Source: Kryptolebias marmoratus | Lineage: Eukaryota > Chordata > Actinopteri > Cyprinodontiformes > Rivulidae | Assembly (NCBI RefSeq): GCF_001649575.2 | Contig: NC_051451.1 | Span: forward strand, 20,737,187-20,801,186 | DNA length: 64,000 bases | Reading direction: 5' to 3' | Program-made: the position numbers and the translations under genes | Notes under the pieces: model-generated | Seen by the model: only the letters and a program-made list of their open reading frames with translations | Database searches by the model: none | What the model was told of the DNA's origin: nothing | Shown: in pieces, positions 13,681-25,657 of the stretch | How positions within the stretch are numbered: position 1 is the stretch's first letter | Layout: every line of letters starts with the position of its first letter

Positions 13681-14374
13681 GTCCACCAAACCACTAAACA
13701 ACAGGATCACCTCAGTCTGGACTTCATGGTAGGTTAGTCAAACAGAAGACATTGCTAACTAAATGAAACAATTCAGCACATTGGAAACTCACCAAAAGGT
13801 ATCTGAAGGACACAGGGATGAAAAATCATCTGAAATAAATCATTACTTTTCCCTTTGTAATCCTGATGGTCCCATATTTCAGAAGGGAAGTTTTTTTTTT
13901 GTGACAGCAGCTTGGTAACTTAGTGGAAATAAGAAAATGAAACTATGTGGGAAACTATAGAGCAGTTCACAGTAAAAAGATTTTTTTTTTCTTTCTTTTT
14001 GCAGGGGCAAAGGTTTACTTCACAGCAATGCACCCACCCAAAGTACTGAGCCAAGAAAAGACTCACAGGTAGCCTCGGGAAACCATTTTTTCCTGTTTCT
14101 GTCAAGAAGTTTTGGGGAAACTTTAAACAGGAAGATTTCCAAGTTTGTAGGTGAATTCCTAAGTAAATTTAAAGCTGTAATTTATTTACTTTTTGCCAAG
14201 AAGAGCAATACTAAAAACTACCTGAACCATCTGGATGCCTATGTAAATGGGATGAATTAAATTATATCTTTGGGTGAGGTTGAAAAATACAAAAAAAAAT
14301 TAAGAAAACGTTTTACTAACATGTCTATTTTGTATGATTTTCTGCTAACATCACAGATAAAATGTGCAGTGTAC

Positions 14375-14552
14375 CTGTGTTTGTAGGGCTGGTTATGATT
14401 GTGGGCTGGTTCGGTGGCTCCCCGAGCACCAGGCGGACTCTCTTGGCGTGGGTTTTGCCCTGGTAGTGGGACTGGGCCACAATCGCGGAGGTGAAGAACA
14501 TATTACACAAGGTGCAGCACTTGTTCCTGTCCACCTCTGTCTCTGCACAATC
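14375..14552 (-). CDS. zmat4: zmat4 coding exon with zinc finger 2
   Basis: This 178 nt exon encodes residues 69-127 plus one base of codon 128. The acceptor is CTGCTGTAG and the donor is ACAG|GTACAC, so it runs from phase 0 to phase 1. Finger 2 is Cys81-x2-Cys84-x12-His97-x5-His103 within the context [19 protein letters not shown]. That is nearly identical to the same finger of vertebrate ZMAT4 and diagnostic for it. A basic AKRVRL segment follows, then a Thr/Pro-rich tail that begins the linker. All four zinc ligands are present and no stop or frameshift is seen. Confidence 0.95.
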
Positions 14553-15148
14553 CTACAGCAGCAGACAACAGAAAAATAAATAAAAAAAAACTCAGTTTCA
14601 GGGTAGGAGAGGGTGAATGAGGTAAAAATAAAAACAAAACAACAAAAACAAAGGTAAAAATAAGAGGGTAACAGAAACGAAACCAAGAACAGGTGTATCT
14701 TTTGCACTTAACTCAATGTGCTTCCTTGTAAATCACAACCATGCACAAACATATACCAGCACACACAAAGGCAAAGAAAGATGATCAAATATTCATTTGC
14801 CTCTCAGGGCTGAGATTGTGGCTTGGCCTCTTCACTGCTGCTGGTTCATTACTGATGAGGGGATGTTGCTTCCTGCAGGAAATGGGGGAATCCAAACTAA
14901 AAGACTAACCGCCTGATTGACACTAATGTGAAAACCCAAACACACAAACACACAGAGTCACACACTTCAGAGGACACTTCAGGCTACACAGTTTATATAA
15001 TGAAAAGGCTGACTATATTCCTATTTGTAAATATTACTTTGACTTTAATATCAAATCAATTTGTCATTATGAAACACTATGATTTATACTGACTACGTTT
15101 TGTCTAAAAAAGAGAGATGGGTCGACCGACTGTCGCTGTGTCCCTAAA

Positions 15149-15177
15149 ACACACACACACACACACACGCACACACA
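15149..15177. repeat. AC microsatellite
   Basis: About 14 AC units with one GC interruption. Confidence 0.9.
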
Positions 15178-16218
15178 TCCACTCGCATCAGCTGTGCAGG
15201 TCATGTTTTATTCCACCTTCACTTCAGCTTCATTAGAGCAAAGAAAAACTAAAATATGCATTAGGCTAAGTGCCAGGAGAGTAACAACAATCAATTTGCA
15301 TTAAACCTTGTGTGAGGAAAAAGTATTTTTGTGTTTTAAAATTACAAAGTGATGTCTGACTTCAGAAAGTAAGGTCTACAATTAAGAAATGTGACTTTAT
15401 TTGTTTGAAATTTTATATTGCTCAAAACTGCTGAATTTACTTTTTTAAAACTTGACCTAAAAATCCACCTTCCTGAATTTTAGAGCTACCGAACTAAAAT
15501 AGCCGGCAAGTCACTGTCTTGCTTTTCTATACTAGGAAAATCCAAATGATTGAATAAATAAATTGCATAAAATTTCACTTTATGCAAGATAAAAAAAAAT
15601 TTGTTGGTGTTGCACTTTAAAGATGATCACTTCACTTTCACCTCTCAGCCTGCTGAACATGGGGCATACTTTTATCAAGAGTAGACAATGATTTGTTTAG
15701 ATTGTAGCTTGCAGTCTACCCTACTGCTGTAGACACTTTTATTTGTGTTTTAATGCTTCACCTCAGAGTTTTTTTACACAAGAAATCAGAACCTGGTGCT
15801 ATCTGGAACAGGCTGAACACAGCTCAAATTTTTCTGATGTATTTAAACCTTTCAGAGAGTATATTTTTTAATGTGCACACAAGTTTAAACCAAAGGGTAG
15901 GAATAAATTGTGAGCTTTTCATTATTTTTGACAACAAACATGCTATTAGGATATATATTGATCTCTTTAGCTGACAAAAAAAAACAGATTATCTTTTAAC
16001 CTACAAACATTACAATGCTCCGTCTCACTCCACTGACATTTACAAGAAATGAATTTGTCTTTATTCTGACTTTGTTCTTTCTTCGCATCGACTTTAGTTG
16101 AGGTGACAAATCAAGTTTCACAAGAAACACTCCAGCAGGAATGAGAGAGTACAATAACAGTGAAGTGTCTGAAACACCAAATCTGAGTAAGTGGGTGAAT
16201 GGTGCGAGTCTCGGAGGA

Positions 16219-16248
16219 TGTGTGTGAGTGTGTGTGTGTGTGTGTGTT
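16219..16248. repeat. TG microsatellite
   Basis: About 15 TG units with one AG interruption. Confidence 0.9.
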
Positions 16249-16754
16249 TCTTATGTCACCCCCTGTTAGGATCACGGACAGTGGATGTGAGAGTTAAGGA
16301 CACCTTTACCTTCCAGGCTTAGCCTTGTCTCTCAGCTCTCCTCTTGCTTTTTGCTTTGCTTTTGCTCTTAGAATTTTTCTCCCTGCATCCTTTGCCCCCC
16401 TCTGGGCACCAGTCTCAGTGACTCTGTGAGTTGTGGGATGAAATATTTATCTGTATTGGCAGGCCCTGGTCATTCCCCCCCCCCCAATCTCTCTCCATGC
16501 TCCTCTCCTGCCTCGCCTCATCTCCTCCCCCTTGTCTGTTCCTGTTGTGAACATGTTCAAGGCTGGCAATGAAGTGTCCCACACCTCCTCCTTCAAGCAC
16601 CATTACTAAGTTCTTCCCTCATTTAGGTTGATTTCACTTTCTTTTTACTTTATTAGTCCTGAAAAATTGCCTCCGGGATACGAGCGCCACCAAGAGGGAG
16701 CCGGAGGGGCAACGAATGGCACCCATTATAAATTTGCTCCCCCCCACCCAACCA

Positions 16755-17045
16755 GACATAACCAGACTTCGCAAAATATCCAAATATGTTGGACAGATTT
16801 TTATGAAACTCTCAGAAATTGATTAATCATTGGATGTACATCTACAACTGATTAACATTTGGAGTCAATCCAATTCAAGATGGCCACCATAGCTAATCTG
16901 CCTTTTTAACACAAAAATGACTACAACTGGGCTCTGTCAATTTTCTAGGTATTGAATTACAATTTTGCTCAATAGTAGCTGAGAGTCATTCCCAGCACAT
17001 ATTCTTAATGTTAACAGCTTGCACAAGATATTCTCTAAAAAAACT
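16755..17045 (+). repeat. R1 dispersed repeat copy
   Basis: It contains 'gcaaaatatcc', 'gacagatttttatgaaactc', 'catctacaactgattaac', 'tttggagtcaatccaattc', 'aagatggccaccatagc' and 'tagtagctgagagtcatt' in the same order as the other copies. It is one of the better preserved copies. Confidence 0.8.
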
Positions 17046-17064
17046 TTGGCATTAACTCAGCCTG

Positions 17065-17385
17065 GTTTGTATGTTAGCAAAATATCTCAAAAACCACTGG
17101 ATACATATTAATGAAACTCTCAGAAAATAATTAGATGCACATCTATAACTGATTGGGTTTTGAAATCAATCATATTAAGCACAGAAACCAAAACAAAATG
17201 GGTATACCTCAGTCAATTTGACATATTTTGAGCTAAAATTTGTTGTGGAAGTAGTTGAGAGTAATCTCCATCACCTACTCTGAGCGCAACAGATCTCACA
17301 AGATCTTTGTTTACAGCTTTGGCATGCCAAGCAGTGAGTGGTACTTATTTTTTCAAGGAATGCTAGTTTTAAACATGAACATGAA
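17065..17385 (+). repeat. R1 dispersed repeat copy
   Basis: It begins again with 'gttagcaaaatatctcaaaa' and 'accactggata', directly after the preceding copy. It runs through 'ctcagtcaatttgacatatt' and 'gtagttgagagtaatc' to the 3' motif 'agtgagtgg...caaggaatgcta'. The 'aagatggccgcc' block is degraded. Confidence 0.75.
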
Positions 17386-18629
17386 TTTGAGTGGAAAGGA
17401 CAAGCTTGAAAAGGTTGAGCACCGACTGTGCTGTCTTCAGGTGTTATCAACTGTGAAGTAAAAAAAAACCTGAAAAAAACAAAGTTGGTGTGTATCAGAA
17501 AGTGATTCCCTAACTCCTATATTGCAGTATTTTTTTTTAAATTGCCTACATATACAAAAATAAAACTCCTAAAATTCTGCCACTCCAAGATCATCAGTAG
17601 CCACCATCTTGATCCCATTTTGAAAACCTACTGGAAGAACCCCTACTCCTGGTGTCAAACAAAAGGAATAAGTTGGTTCGTATTTATTTGCGAATATATC
17701 TGCAAAATGAAAGCTGCTTGATCATGAATAACACAATATTTATTTATAACTGTGACACGAGGGACATGCTGTTGCTCTCATGAGGAGAAATCACATTTCT
17801 CTTCTAATTTTCTTAGAAAGAAAACCTTTTTTTTCCTGTCTTGAATTTCCTTTTCCCTATATTCTCTTCTCCGTCCCTTCCGGACCTATGGCATTTAGTT
17901 ATGCCAAAATCTTGGATGAAAAAAAAAGACTGCAGTGGGCCGATCTCCCATAAGTCTGTGTTTTGTTTTGTTTTTTCTTTTTTTTTCTTTCTGCTTTTTG
18001 TGGGCTAAGGACCAAAAGCCTGAAATGATACTCTCAAGGAGCCGGCAGGAATTTCACTTGTCAAAACACAATAAAAAATAAATAATAATAATAATAAAAA
18101 AGGGATTGACACAAAGGGGAGAGAACCATAGAGAGGCATCTACTTGAAACAATGAAAGATGTTACAGCAGGGATTTAGTGACAGCTTAGGAGGGGAGTTT
18201 TAAACTATTTCAAACACGTGTGGGTGACTGACATGAATAATTGGCAGCTTTGTTCAACTGCCACTCTACTAAAACACTTCAAACAATAAATAACATCTGA
18301 CTGTTTTCCTTCATTGCCTCTCTCTCTGATAAAAGTCATCAGCCTCTCTGTCTTCATATTTAATGTCTAAATCTCATTCTTCGCTCTGTTTTGTTTCTCT
18401 CTGTCACTACCTGTCGCACATCCCACATCTGTTGACTCATTTGCATGTAGCCTAATTGTTGTGTGCACTTTTGTTTGCGTTTCTGCATGTATGTCTGCTT
18501 ATCAGTTGCCTGACAGTGACGTCTGTATCGCTGAATATTTTGCGTTCCGGGTGACTTCATCCTTGCTCATGCGCCTAACAATAGATTCCTAATTAGCTGT
18601 GTTTATCTTCTTCTCCTTCTGTTTTGCTT

Positions 18630-19120
18630 TTTCTCGGCTCCTCCTTAATTCTCCCACCGTTCGGTGTTGAGTCGCTGTGGGAAGGCTTGCTAAATTTACA
18701 CGCGGAGCAGCACAGGGAAGCAAGGCGCTTTGAGTTTGGAGTTTGAAGAAGCTCCGAAAGTGCGAAAACTGAAAGTGGAATCTTATAATAAAAGGGTGAA
18801 TAAGAGGTTAAAGAAAATATATTTTATCTCTTGCCCTGTTTGCAGATAGGAAACGGCGCCAGGGGAGAAAACAGAGGGGGTGGAAACGGATTAAGTTTCC
18901 TCCCCTTTCATCTGGGAGCACCTTTGCGACCTACTTTCTCTCTGTCTGCTTTGTGACAAACACTTTCACCTACACACACACATACACAAAAACCTCCAGG
19001 CATGGCATTTTACTCTGGCATTTCATTCACTCTACCCTTTGCAGCGGCTCCCACTGGACAGCGCCACGTCAATCAGAACAAAAAAAAACCAAACACTAAA
19101 CGCGGTGCAGAGAAAAGATG
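18630..19120. promoter_or_regulatory. CpG-enriched intronic stretch, possible regulatory element
   Basis: CpG dinucleotides are clustered here (for example 'caccgttcggtg', 'cacgcggagcag', 'aacggcgccagg', 'acgcggtgcag') against an otherwise CpG-poor background. No open frame of substance is present. It could be an enhancer or an alternative promoter for a zmat4 transcript lacking finger 1; function is unproven. Confidence 0.3.
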
Positions 19121-19589
19121 TGTGAAACCTCCTGAGGGAAGAAAAAAACATAAAAGAGAAGAAAGAAGAAAAGTTTGTGTGAATCTCTGCTTCTGAAATC
19201 AGTTGTCGGATGATCAATGTCACATCTCTGCGTGAAAGAATAAAATAAAGCTGTGGTTCTCTCATTGGGTTACAGTAAGGCAGATGAGGAGTGTGTTTAA
19301 GTGTGTTTATGACTTATTTATGTGTAATCAGTGTCTTGTATGAGGTGAAGGTCAGTAAGGTCTTTTTTATTTAGGGAAGCGAACAGAAACAGATTTCTCT
19401 ATTTACATAGAACGTGTAAGTGTATCTGCAAACCCAGTGTGTTAGGAACTGGAAAGCAGTTTGTTGACTAATGCAAAGAACAGTTTTCAGTATTTTAACT
19501 CTCTTAAGAGAAGACCAATTCCAGTTTTAAAATATATCTATTTATTATTTGTTGGTTTTCTCACTTTGATATAATGGTTTCCTTTTCAT

Positions 19590-20040
19590 GGTGGCAGACA
19601 TTAATGTAATTATCTGTGTTTTGCTGGTCTGTTGTGTTAGCAAAATATGTCATGAACCAGTGAATGGATTTTAACAAAACTCTTAATTAAGTGTTTGTCT
19701 TCAACTCATTCACTTTTGGAGTCAACCCAATTCAAGATGACCGCCACAGCCAATCAACCATAGCAAACACAAAAAAAGCTACAGCTCAGATAGTTTTACA
19801 GATAACAAGCTAATTTTTGGCACAATAGTAGCTGAGAGTCATTTCCAACATATATTCTGAGCTCTAACAAATTGCATGAGATCTTGCATTATCGTGTGAA
19901 ATCACACATGACGTTATTTTCCAGATTTGACCAAAACAGCTATAACTCCATCATCCTTCAACATAAAAGGAGCTTTTAGCATGAAAGCCAGCATTCTTTT
20001 AAGAAATAATAGGCCTTTAACTGACTGATTTTTAGTTTTT
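19590..20040 (+). repeat. R1 dispersed repeat copy, near full length
   Basis: The motif order is complete from 'ggtctgttgtgttagcaaaa' through 'catgaaccagtgaatggatt', 'agtcaacccaattcaagatg', 'accgccacagccaatc', 'gtagctgagagtcattt' and 'gcatgagatcttgcat' to 'aaaggagcttttagcatgaa'. It is about 450 bp long. Confidence 0.85.
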
Positions 20041-20769
20041 CATGCAAGTTGTTGCTGTGTTCAGCTTTTCATCAGGGTTCCGTTCACCTCTCCTGTTTTT
20101 GAAGGACACAGTCAACCAGTTTGTTTTTTGACAACTGTTTTTCAGATGATTGAGCAGCTTCGGAAATCTGGTTTCTTGGGAAATTTCCAAGGCTGTTTCA
20201 GGTTGACCTTCACACCCACTTAACAGAGCAGCTCCCCAGGTATGTGGAGGTGAGAAAGTAAGACGAATTTACCACTTCCAATCAATACAAAAACAAACTG
20301 GGAAAAACAGAGAAACTCCTTTTAAGGGAGACTTTAAAGAAAGGTATGTGCGGCTGTTAATTCTTTCCACGTTTAAGTATTTTCGAGTTTAACTATTCTG
20401 CTGTTTTGTTCAGATGATGCATTGTTGCAGGAATGCAATAAAGAGCTTGATCAATAATCAGTCAGACAGTCACAAAGTTTCTTACAATAATATGAAAGCA
20501 AGTTATTGCTGTGTAGGTGAGAAACTTTTTTTTGAATGATTCAGAGCTGTGAGTTTAATACCTTGTTGCTGTCTCCAGGTCTAAATTTATGCCTGGATTT
20601 AATTATGAAAACTGAAGTAACTCATATATTTCCTCTGATGGTAACTACTTGCCAGTTTAAACAGTATTTGACAGGATTTTCATATTTCCTGTGCTTTTAT
20701 ATACACATTATACAATCTATAGTTCATTAAATTGGACATATTAAAAGCTGCTTTGGTTCCTTAGTTTTT

Positions 20770-21290
20770 GCCTGCTACCATGAAAGGTGGGCAATAATTT
20801 AATTGCTTGTGTCTGTAGTGCATGTGTCTGTCTATTAGCAAAATATATCATGGACTACTGCACAGATTTTTAATGAGGCTTGCAGAAAGTAATCATTTAA
20901 TGCACATATCTACAGCTGATTAATTTTTGGAGTCAACTTAATTCAACTTGGCTGCGACAGCCAACTGACCTTGAAAAACACAGAAATGACTGTAACTCAG
21001 TCAATTTGACAAAGATTGCGCTGGAATCTGATGTGGTTGTAGCTGAGAGTAATTCACCACACATACTCTGAGCTGAACATGACATCTTGAGATATTGCAT
21101 GAGATTTCCCATACCATTTTTTTCCCCAAGGTTAGACCTAAACATCTCTAACTCTTGTCATTTCTCAACAGAAGATGATCTTAATCTAAAACTTTGGCAC
21201 CAAAGGCGGTGGGTGATGTTCATTCTTTCAAGAAATGCTAACTGTTTTTAAATTGTATTATGGATTTCCTGTGAGTGGAAAGGCAAAGTC
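20770..21290 (+). repeat. R1 dispersed repeat copy, longest
   Basis: It runs from 'ttttgcctgctaccatg', through 'tattagcaaaatatatcatg', 'gattaatttttggagtcaac' and 'gtagctgagagtaattc', to the 3' motif 'ggcggtgggtgatgttcatt' followed by 'caagaaatgcta'. At about 520 bp it best shows both ends of the family. Confidence 0.85.
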
Positions 21291-21988
21291 CATCAGCCCT
21301 TCCAAGGTGACCATCCTTCCACTGTCTTGTAAATTCTTGGCCGTGACGCTACACTGTTTTTAGGAAATTGCTCCACCACTTCCCTCCTCTGCCAGTTAAT
21401 TCGATAAGCTTTATTTTCTCACCAGCTGTGTCTCAAAAGTGTACGCCGTATGATTTCTTTGTGTGTATTTCTGTTTCACGCCACATGGGACAAGCCAGAT
21501 AAATTGGCTCACAATGAACAATTGTAAACGTCTTTATACAATACACAATGGACTATTTCACATTCACCTAGAAATGTATACACCGGCAGTAGCAGGATAC
21601 CTGTTATACGTCAAGTTGGAGTTCAACAATTCTCTGCAAATGCAAATGCAAACTTCAGCATTTGCTGTGGAAGCAAAACTCAGAAATGACTCTGGACACA
21701 AAATGGCATTTCTACAGCTTACCCATTCAGGCAGACACACAAACAATTGTACTGCAATGACCTCCTTAGCAATAGCTGGCAATATTTAGATGTGAAGCTA
21801 TTTAACTGCATCTGCTTGTACTAAATCTTACCAGACAGATGGAAAAGGCATAACCTCTCTTGGGAAAATTCTAGTGCACAACTAAACACGGCAGAGCAAA
21901 CAAATATTTGGATGAACATTTGTCTAAAACAGTCAAAGCTGAGAGTGGATAAGCTTAGCAAAGGATCTGTAGTCAGTGTAGGTTTTTG

Positions 21989-21989
21989 T

Positions 21990-22024
<35 letters not shown>
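21989..22024. repeat. Compound CA/TA microsatellite
   Basis: A CA run of about 8 units passes directly into a TA run of about 10 units. Confidence 0.9.
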
Positions 22025-22150
22025 GTATAAAATAAAGGGCAAATTTAGCCTTGAACCCCCCTCCCATAAACATTTATTTTTATTATGAGAATGTATTGCC
22101 ATTGTTTCTAAAAAAACAGGCACACATGCATGCGTTCAGTGTGAGCATAC

Positions 22151-22243
22151 TGGATTATCTGGTCTCAGTCTTTTAGACGGTGGTCCTCCATCTTCAGGGT
22201 GAAGCATGTAGAACAGACGTACCTTGTTGGCATGTTTTTTACT
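22151..22243 (-). CDS. zmat4: zmat4 coding exon completing zinc finger 1
   Basis: This 93 nt exon encodes residues 38-68 and is phase 0 at both ends. The acceptor is TTTCTTTCACAG and the donor is CCA|GTATGC. It opens with [10 protein letters not shown] and so supplies the second zinc-binding histidine (His41) of finger 1, whose first three ligands lie in the previous exon. It continues [16 protein letters not shown], which matches the human ZMAT4 segment closely. The Lys/Arg cluster KRLR could act in nuclear localisation, by inference. Confidence 0.95.
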
Positions 22244-23369
22244 CTGTGAAAGAAACACAAAAAGACAGACACTCAGCAAATAAAATGAATTTAGAAGTAA
22301 CGAGAAAGCCAAAAAAAGAAAACTAAGTAAAGAAACAAACAAATAAAAATCAATGACTGCCACTCCATCTTGGCAGCACTCACTGTATTTTTATTTCTGT
22401 TACAGCTGATAATGCTAACAAACATTTTGCCCCCGGTGAGGTGACTAATTGCTTAGACAGACTTCAGCTTTCTGCAGCTCAGATTAGGATGTTGGGTAGT
22501 CATGTGGTTGAGGGGGAGTTGAAATATCTTTGCTTTATTTGCAAACATTTCAACTTTAAGTGTGTAACTATTTTGGATGACACCAGTGATAATAAATTTT
22601 AAAACAACATTGTTTTAATTGATAAAAATACAAAATTATAATACTTTATAAAAAGATTAATTATTAAATGGGTGCAAATATGCCACTATATATAAATATA
22701 TATGTACATTTAGTGTTAACTGTTATTTTATTTGTACTTTTCAAACAATATTTTAGATTTTCTTTCGACTCGAGTGGGCTCTGCCCGTGTTATGTTGCTT
22801 TAAAACATAAATGTAGTAAGGTATAATAAACACAAAAATGTTTATATGAAAGGACAGTGAGCTGTCCTTGAAGCTGCTAACTGTCACTTTAATGCAGAGC
22901 AATGAAAATAACTGGACAATCTGCAGAGGGAGTAATCTGTAAATGTTTATGTGCTCAGACAGCTCTGAGGTAAAACATCTATTTTCCTTTAAACATATAA
23001 TTTTATTTTAGAGTTTCACTTCCTCCTAAGGGTTGTTACCTTGATCCATGTGCATGTAAAAACAACAACATCAAAAATATTCATTGTTCATATTGTTTGC
23101 TTGGTTTTTATTCCCCCCCCCAATGACTTCTGCATACTTTGTGCTATTTTAAACATCAATATTCAAAACATTCAGCTCATTCAGAAGATGAGGGAAATGA
23201 GTTTTGTTTTTTATATTTTTTATCTTTTAAAAATATTTTACTTTATTTACAAGGATTTCCCCCATATAAATGCATTGAGATTCAGAGTCTTCCAAAACAT
23301 CGGTCTTTTTAAAAATCTGGTCCAGGACACTTGCTCTATTTTTTAAATTTTTTTATTCTTTTTTTTCCG

Positions 23370-23640
23370 ACTACTTTTAGTTTTTAGCTAACCTTTTGCT
23401 GTTCTTAGCGTCTGCTATCATTTTGCTACCTTTATACATTTAGCTTTTAACTTGTGTTTTGTTACTTTTCCCTGTCATTTGCTTTTCACTAACAGCTTGC
23501 ATTTAGCTACTTTTCACTTTTATTTAGCTTTTAGATGACTTTTTCTGGCTTCTTGCTATTATTTTGCTTCTTTTTACCTTTAAGCTAATGTTCTCCTTCT
23601 TTTAGCTTTAACAACTCATTTTCAGCTTCTTTAGCAAATC
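23370..23640 (+). repeat. Degenerate 'TTTTAGCTA/TTTTGCTAC' minisatellite
   Basis: Variants of 'ttttgctac' and 'tttagctttta' recur about every 18-25 bp across 270 bp (for example 'ccttttgctg', 'attttgctacc', 'tttagcttttaac', 'atttagctactttt', 'tttagcttttagatg', 'attttgcttc'). It is an old tandem array with irregular spacing, and reads T-rich on the plus strand. Confidence 0.7.
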
Positions 23641-23962
23641 TCTTCAAAGTTATTCATCACTCAGTTTTCGGTTTCTCTACTACAATAACATTGTGCTTCT
23701 AAAATGAACAATGTACAACTATGAATGGATGAGAGATGGGTATGATGCAATAAAAGTTATGATGTGTGGATAAAAATATGATTTTAAGGTATAAATAGTT
23801 TTTACAACTGAACAGAACTCAAAGAAGCCAAATGGGAAAGTCTGACACTTCACTTGCTGCTCCAAAGTCTGGATTGAATCTTTTCCCCCCCTCCGAGAAG
23901 AGTTCCTCCCCAACCTCACATGCCTTCTCACTTGTCAGACTGCTGTTAATGCATTTTGTCAG

Positions 23963-23988
23963 AGTGTGTGTGTGTGTGTGTGTGTGTT
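23963..23988. repeat. TG microsatellite
   Basis: About 13 TG units. Confidence 0.9.
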
Positions 23989-25546
23989 TGAGTTTCTGAC
24001 AGTATGCTTGTGTTTATAGGTATATAAATGGCCTTGTATTTGATGGCTCTGGGATATGGCCTATAAAAGCAAAACCTTGTGTCACTATGGTTACCCTGCA
24101 CTGACCCTCAGTGCTCACACCACTCTAATGGTTTATGCATGTTGCTTTTTTTTCCACTTTTCATTTTTGTGTGTGTGTTAAATCAAGCTGGAGGAGACAA
24201 ACAGAGTAGAGCCCAACTATATGACAGAAGCTATGGCACTCTGTGGGGTTTAAATGTATGCAGGACACATTATACAGCACGCAGAGGTATGATGCGGTTG
24301 TTAGAAAAACATTTCAAAGATGTTAAATCCTTAAGAGAAATTGGAATTATGGGATGAACCTTCAAAGATACAATCAAATCATTCCATGATGGAGCTGGTA
24401 GACAAGGTCTTATGATGCAACTGAAAAAAGATCACAGAAGATTAAGAATAGTTATAGGACACACATCCCGGTTTGATCAGCCAATGCACAGTGTCCCCTT
24501 AAAGAGCTACAGTGAAGGACATACAACTAAAAACGTCTCCCAAACTGTTGAACTGACCAACAGCCTGCCATTGATTTTTTATAATGATCCCTTTCCATCA
24601 GATCATTTTGATTGAACTTAAACTGATTGGAAAAATTAAAACAATTAGTAAAGCAGTTAATTGTCAAAGAAATAACTAATGTTATTCATATTTTACAATA
24701 ATATTATTTGGTAATGTTACATAAACATTTGCACTTTTTTAGTTGTGGAAACAAACCACATCATTTTAAATTCGTGTGAACTTTGCTGCAAGGAGCTGCC
24801 ATATTTTGCCGACACAATATACCATTCAAAAGTTCCCTGCTTTCAAGTGATTTTTTTTGCTCTGACTTCTTGGTCCACTGACCTCTGCAGAGATCTTTTG
24901 TAAAGGCTGACACTGACAACATGTTGTGACTCATCTCGCCTGTTTGTCTACTCCACTCAAGGCGATGTGTTGTTGTCAAACTTTAAGGATGAGGGACACA
25001 AATAGATTACTGTCAAGTGAAAGTGGTGAACACACATGTGTACAAACACATACACACTGTTGCAGTCTTTGGCCCTTGTCCTCATTAGTCTCCTTGTTAA
25101 TCTCAGTACTATTTTATAATCAAAGATGACCTCGATGCACTATCGAGCGCACACTTATATGGTTATGCAAACACATGAATTTGCATATGGATTCAATTTA
25201 TCTAATTCAAGGGCTGATTATTTAATGGTCATTGATTACACTGTACATCTCTTAGAAAATCTGCTGAAAAGTAGACTACATTAAAATAAAAGTAAATGCA
25301 TGTGTGTTTGTGTGCAAGTAACAAGCATTACCATGCTGCTGGAAGTCTATGTATAATGGATGAGTGCTGTCTTGAACGGCACAAGCATAAATTGATACAA
25401 ATAAGGCTAAGCACAGTGCATGAATCTGCATGTAAAAGCAGTATTGGTAGCAACATTGTTTTGATTTTCTGTGTACAAAGTTTGACTGTGACTGTTCAGA
25501 CAACAACAACAGAAAAACCTCCAAAACTGAACAGATTTGGACTCAC

Positions 25547-25657
25547 CTCATAGTGAGCGGTGCGCTGGGACTCAGAGATGAGCTGGGCATTGCAGATGTT
25601 ACAATAACTCTCTGTGAATAAGCCTCCGTCCACGATGCCCGCAGACTTCATCTTCAT
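25547..25657 (-). CDS. zmat4: zmat4 first recognised coding exon (start codon, finger 1)
   Basis: This 111 nt exon encodes residues 1-37. It reads [19 protein letters not shown] and then the finger-1 core with Cys19-x2-Cys22 and His35. The fourth ligand, His41, lies in the next exon. The donor is GAG|GTGAGT, phase 0. The exon appears to begin exactly at ATG, because GTCTCAG lies directly upstream as an acceptor. Human ZMAT4 begins MKSS, which matches the second Met (25651), so either ATG may be used. The '[19 protein letters not shown]' context is diagnostic of ZMAT4. The acceptor is preceded by a GT repeat rather than a normal pyrimidine tract. Confidence 0.92.

Larger units (their letters stand above)
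10735..14374 (-). other. zmat4: zmat4 intron between finger-2 and finger-3 exons
   Basis: This 3.6 kb intron begins with GTACAC on the minus strand. It contains two adjoining diverged R1 pieces (13250-13500 and 13500-13680). The remainder holds TG-rich patches around 11360-11440 and 12260-12490, with no recognised coding sequence. Confidence 0.85.
14553..22150 (-). other. zmat4: zmat4 intron between exons for fingers 1 and 2
   Basis: This 7.6 kb intron opens with GTATGC on the minus strand. It holds four R1 copies, all in plus orientation, CA/TG microsatellites at 15149-15177 and 16219-16248, and a CA/TA tract at 21989-22024. A locally CpG-enriched stretch lies at 18630-19120. No other coding sequence was recognised. 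Confidence 0.85.
22244..25546 (-). other. zmat4: zmat4 intron splitting zinc finger 1
   Basis: This 3.3 kb intron begins GTGAGT and ends CACAG on the minus strand. It carries a degenerate 'ttttagct' minisatellite at 23370-23640 and a TG microsatellite at 23963-23988. Open frames around 24079-24615 show no recognisable domain. Confidence 0.85.

Noticed and set aside
24079..24615. Plus-strand open frames of 92 and 67 codons in the zmat4 intron
   Set aside because: No domain or homology was recognised, and codon use looks like random AT-rich sequence.
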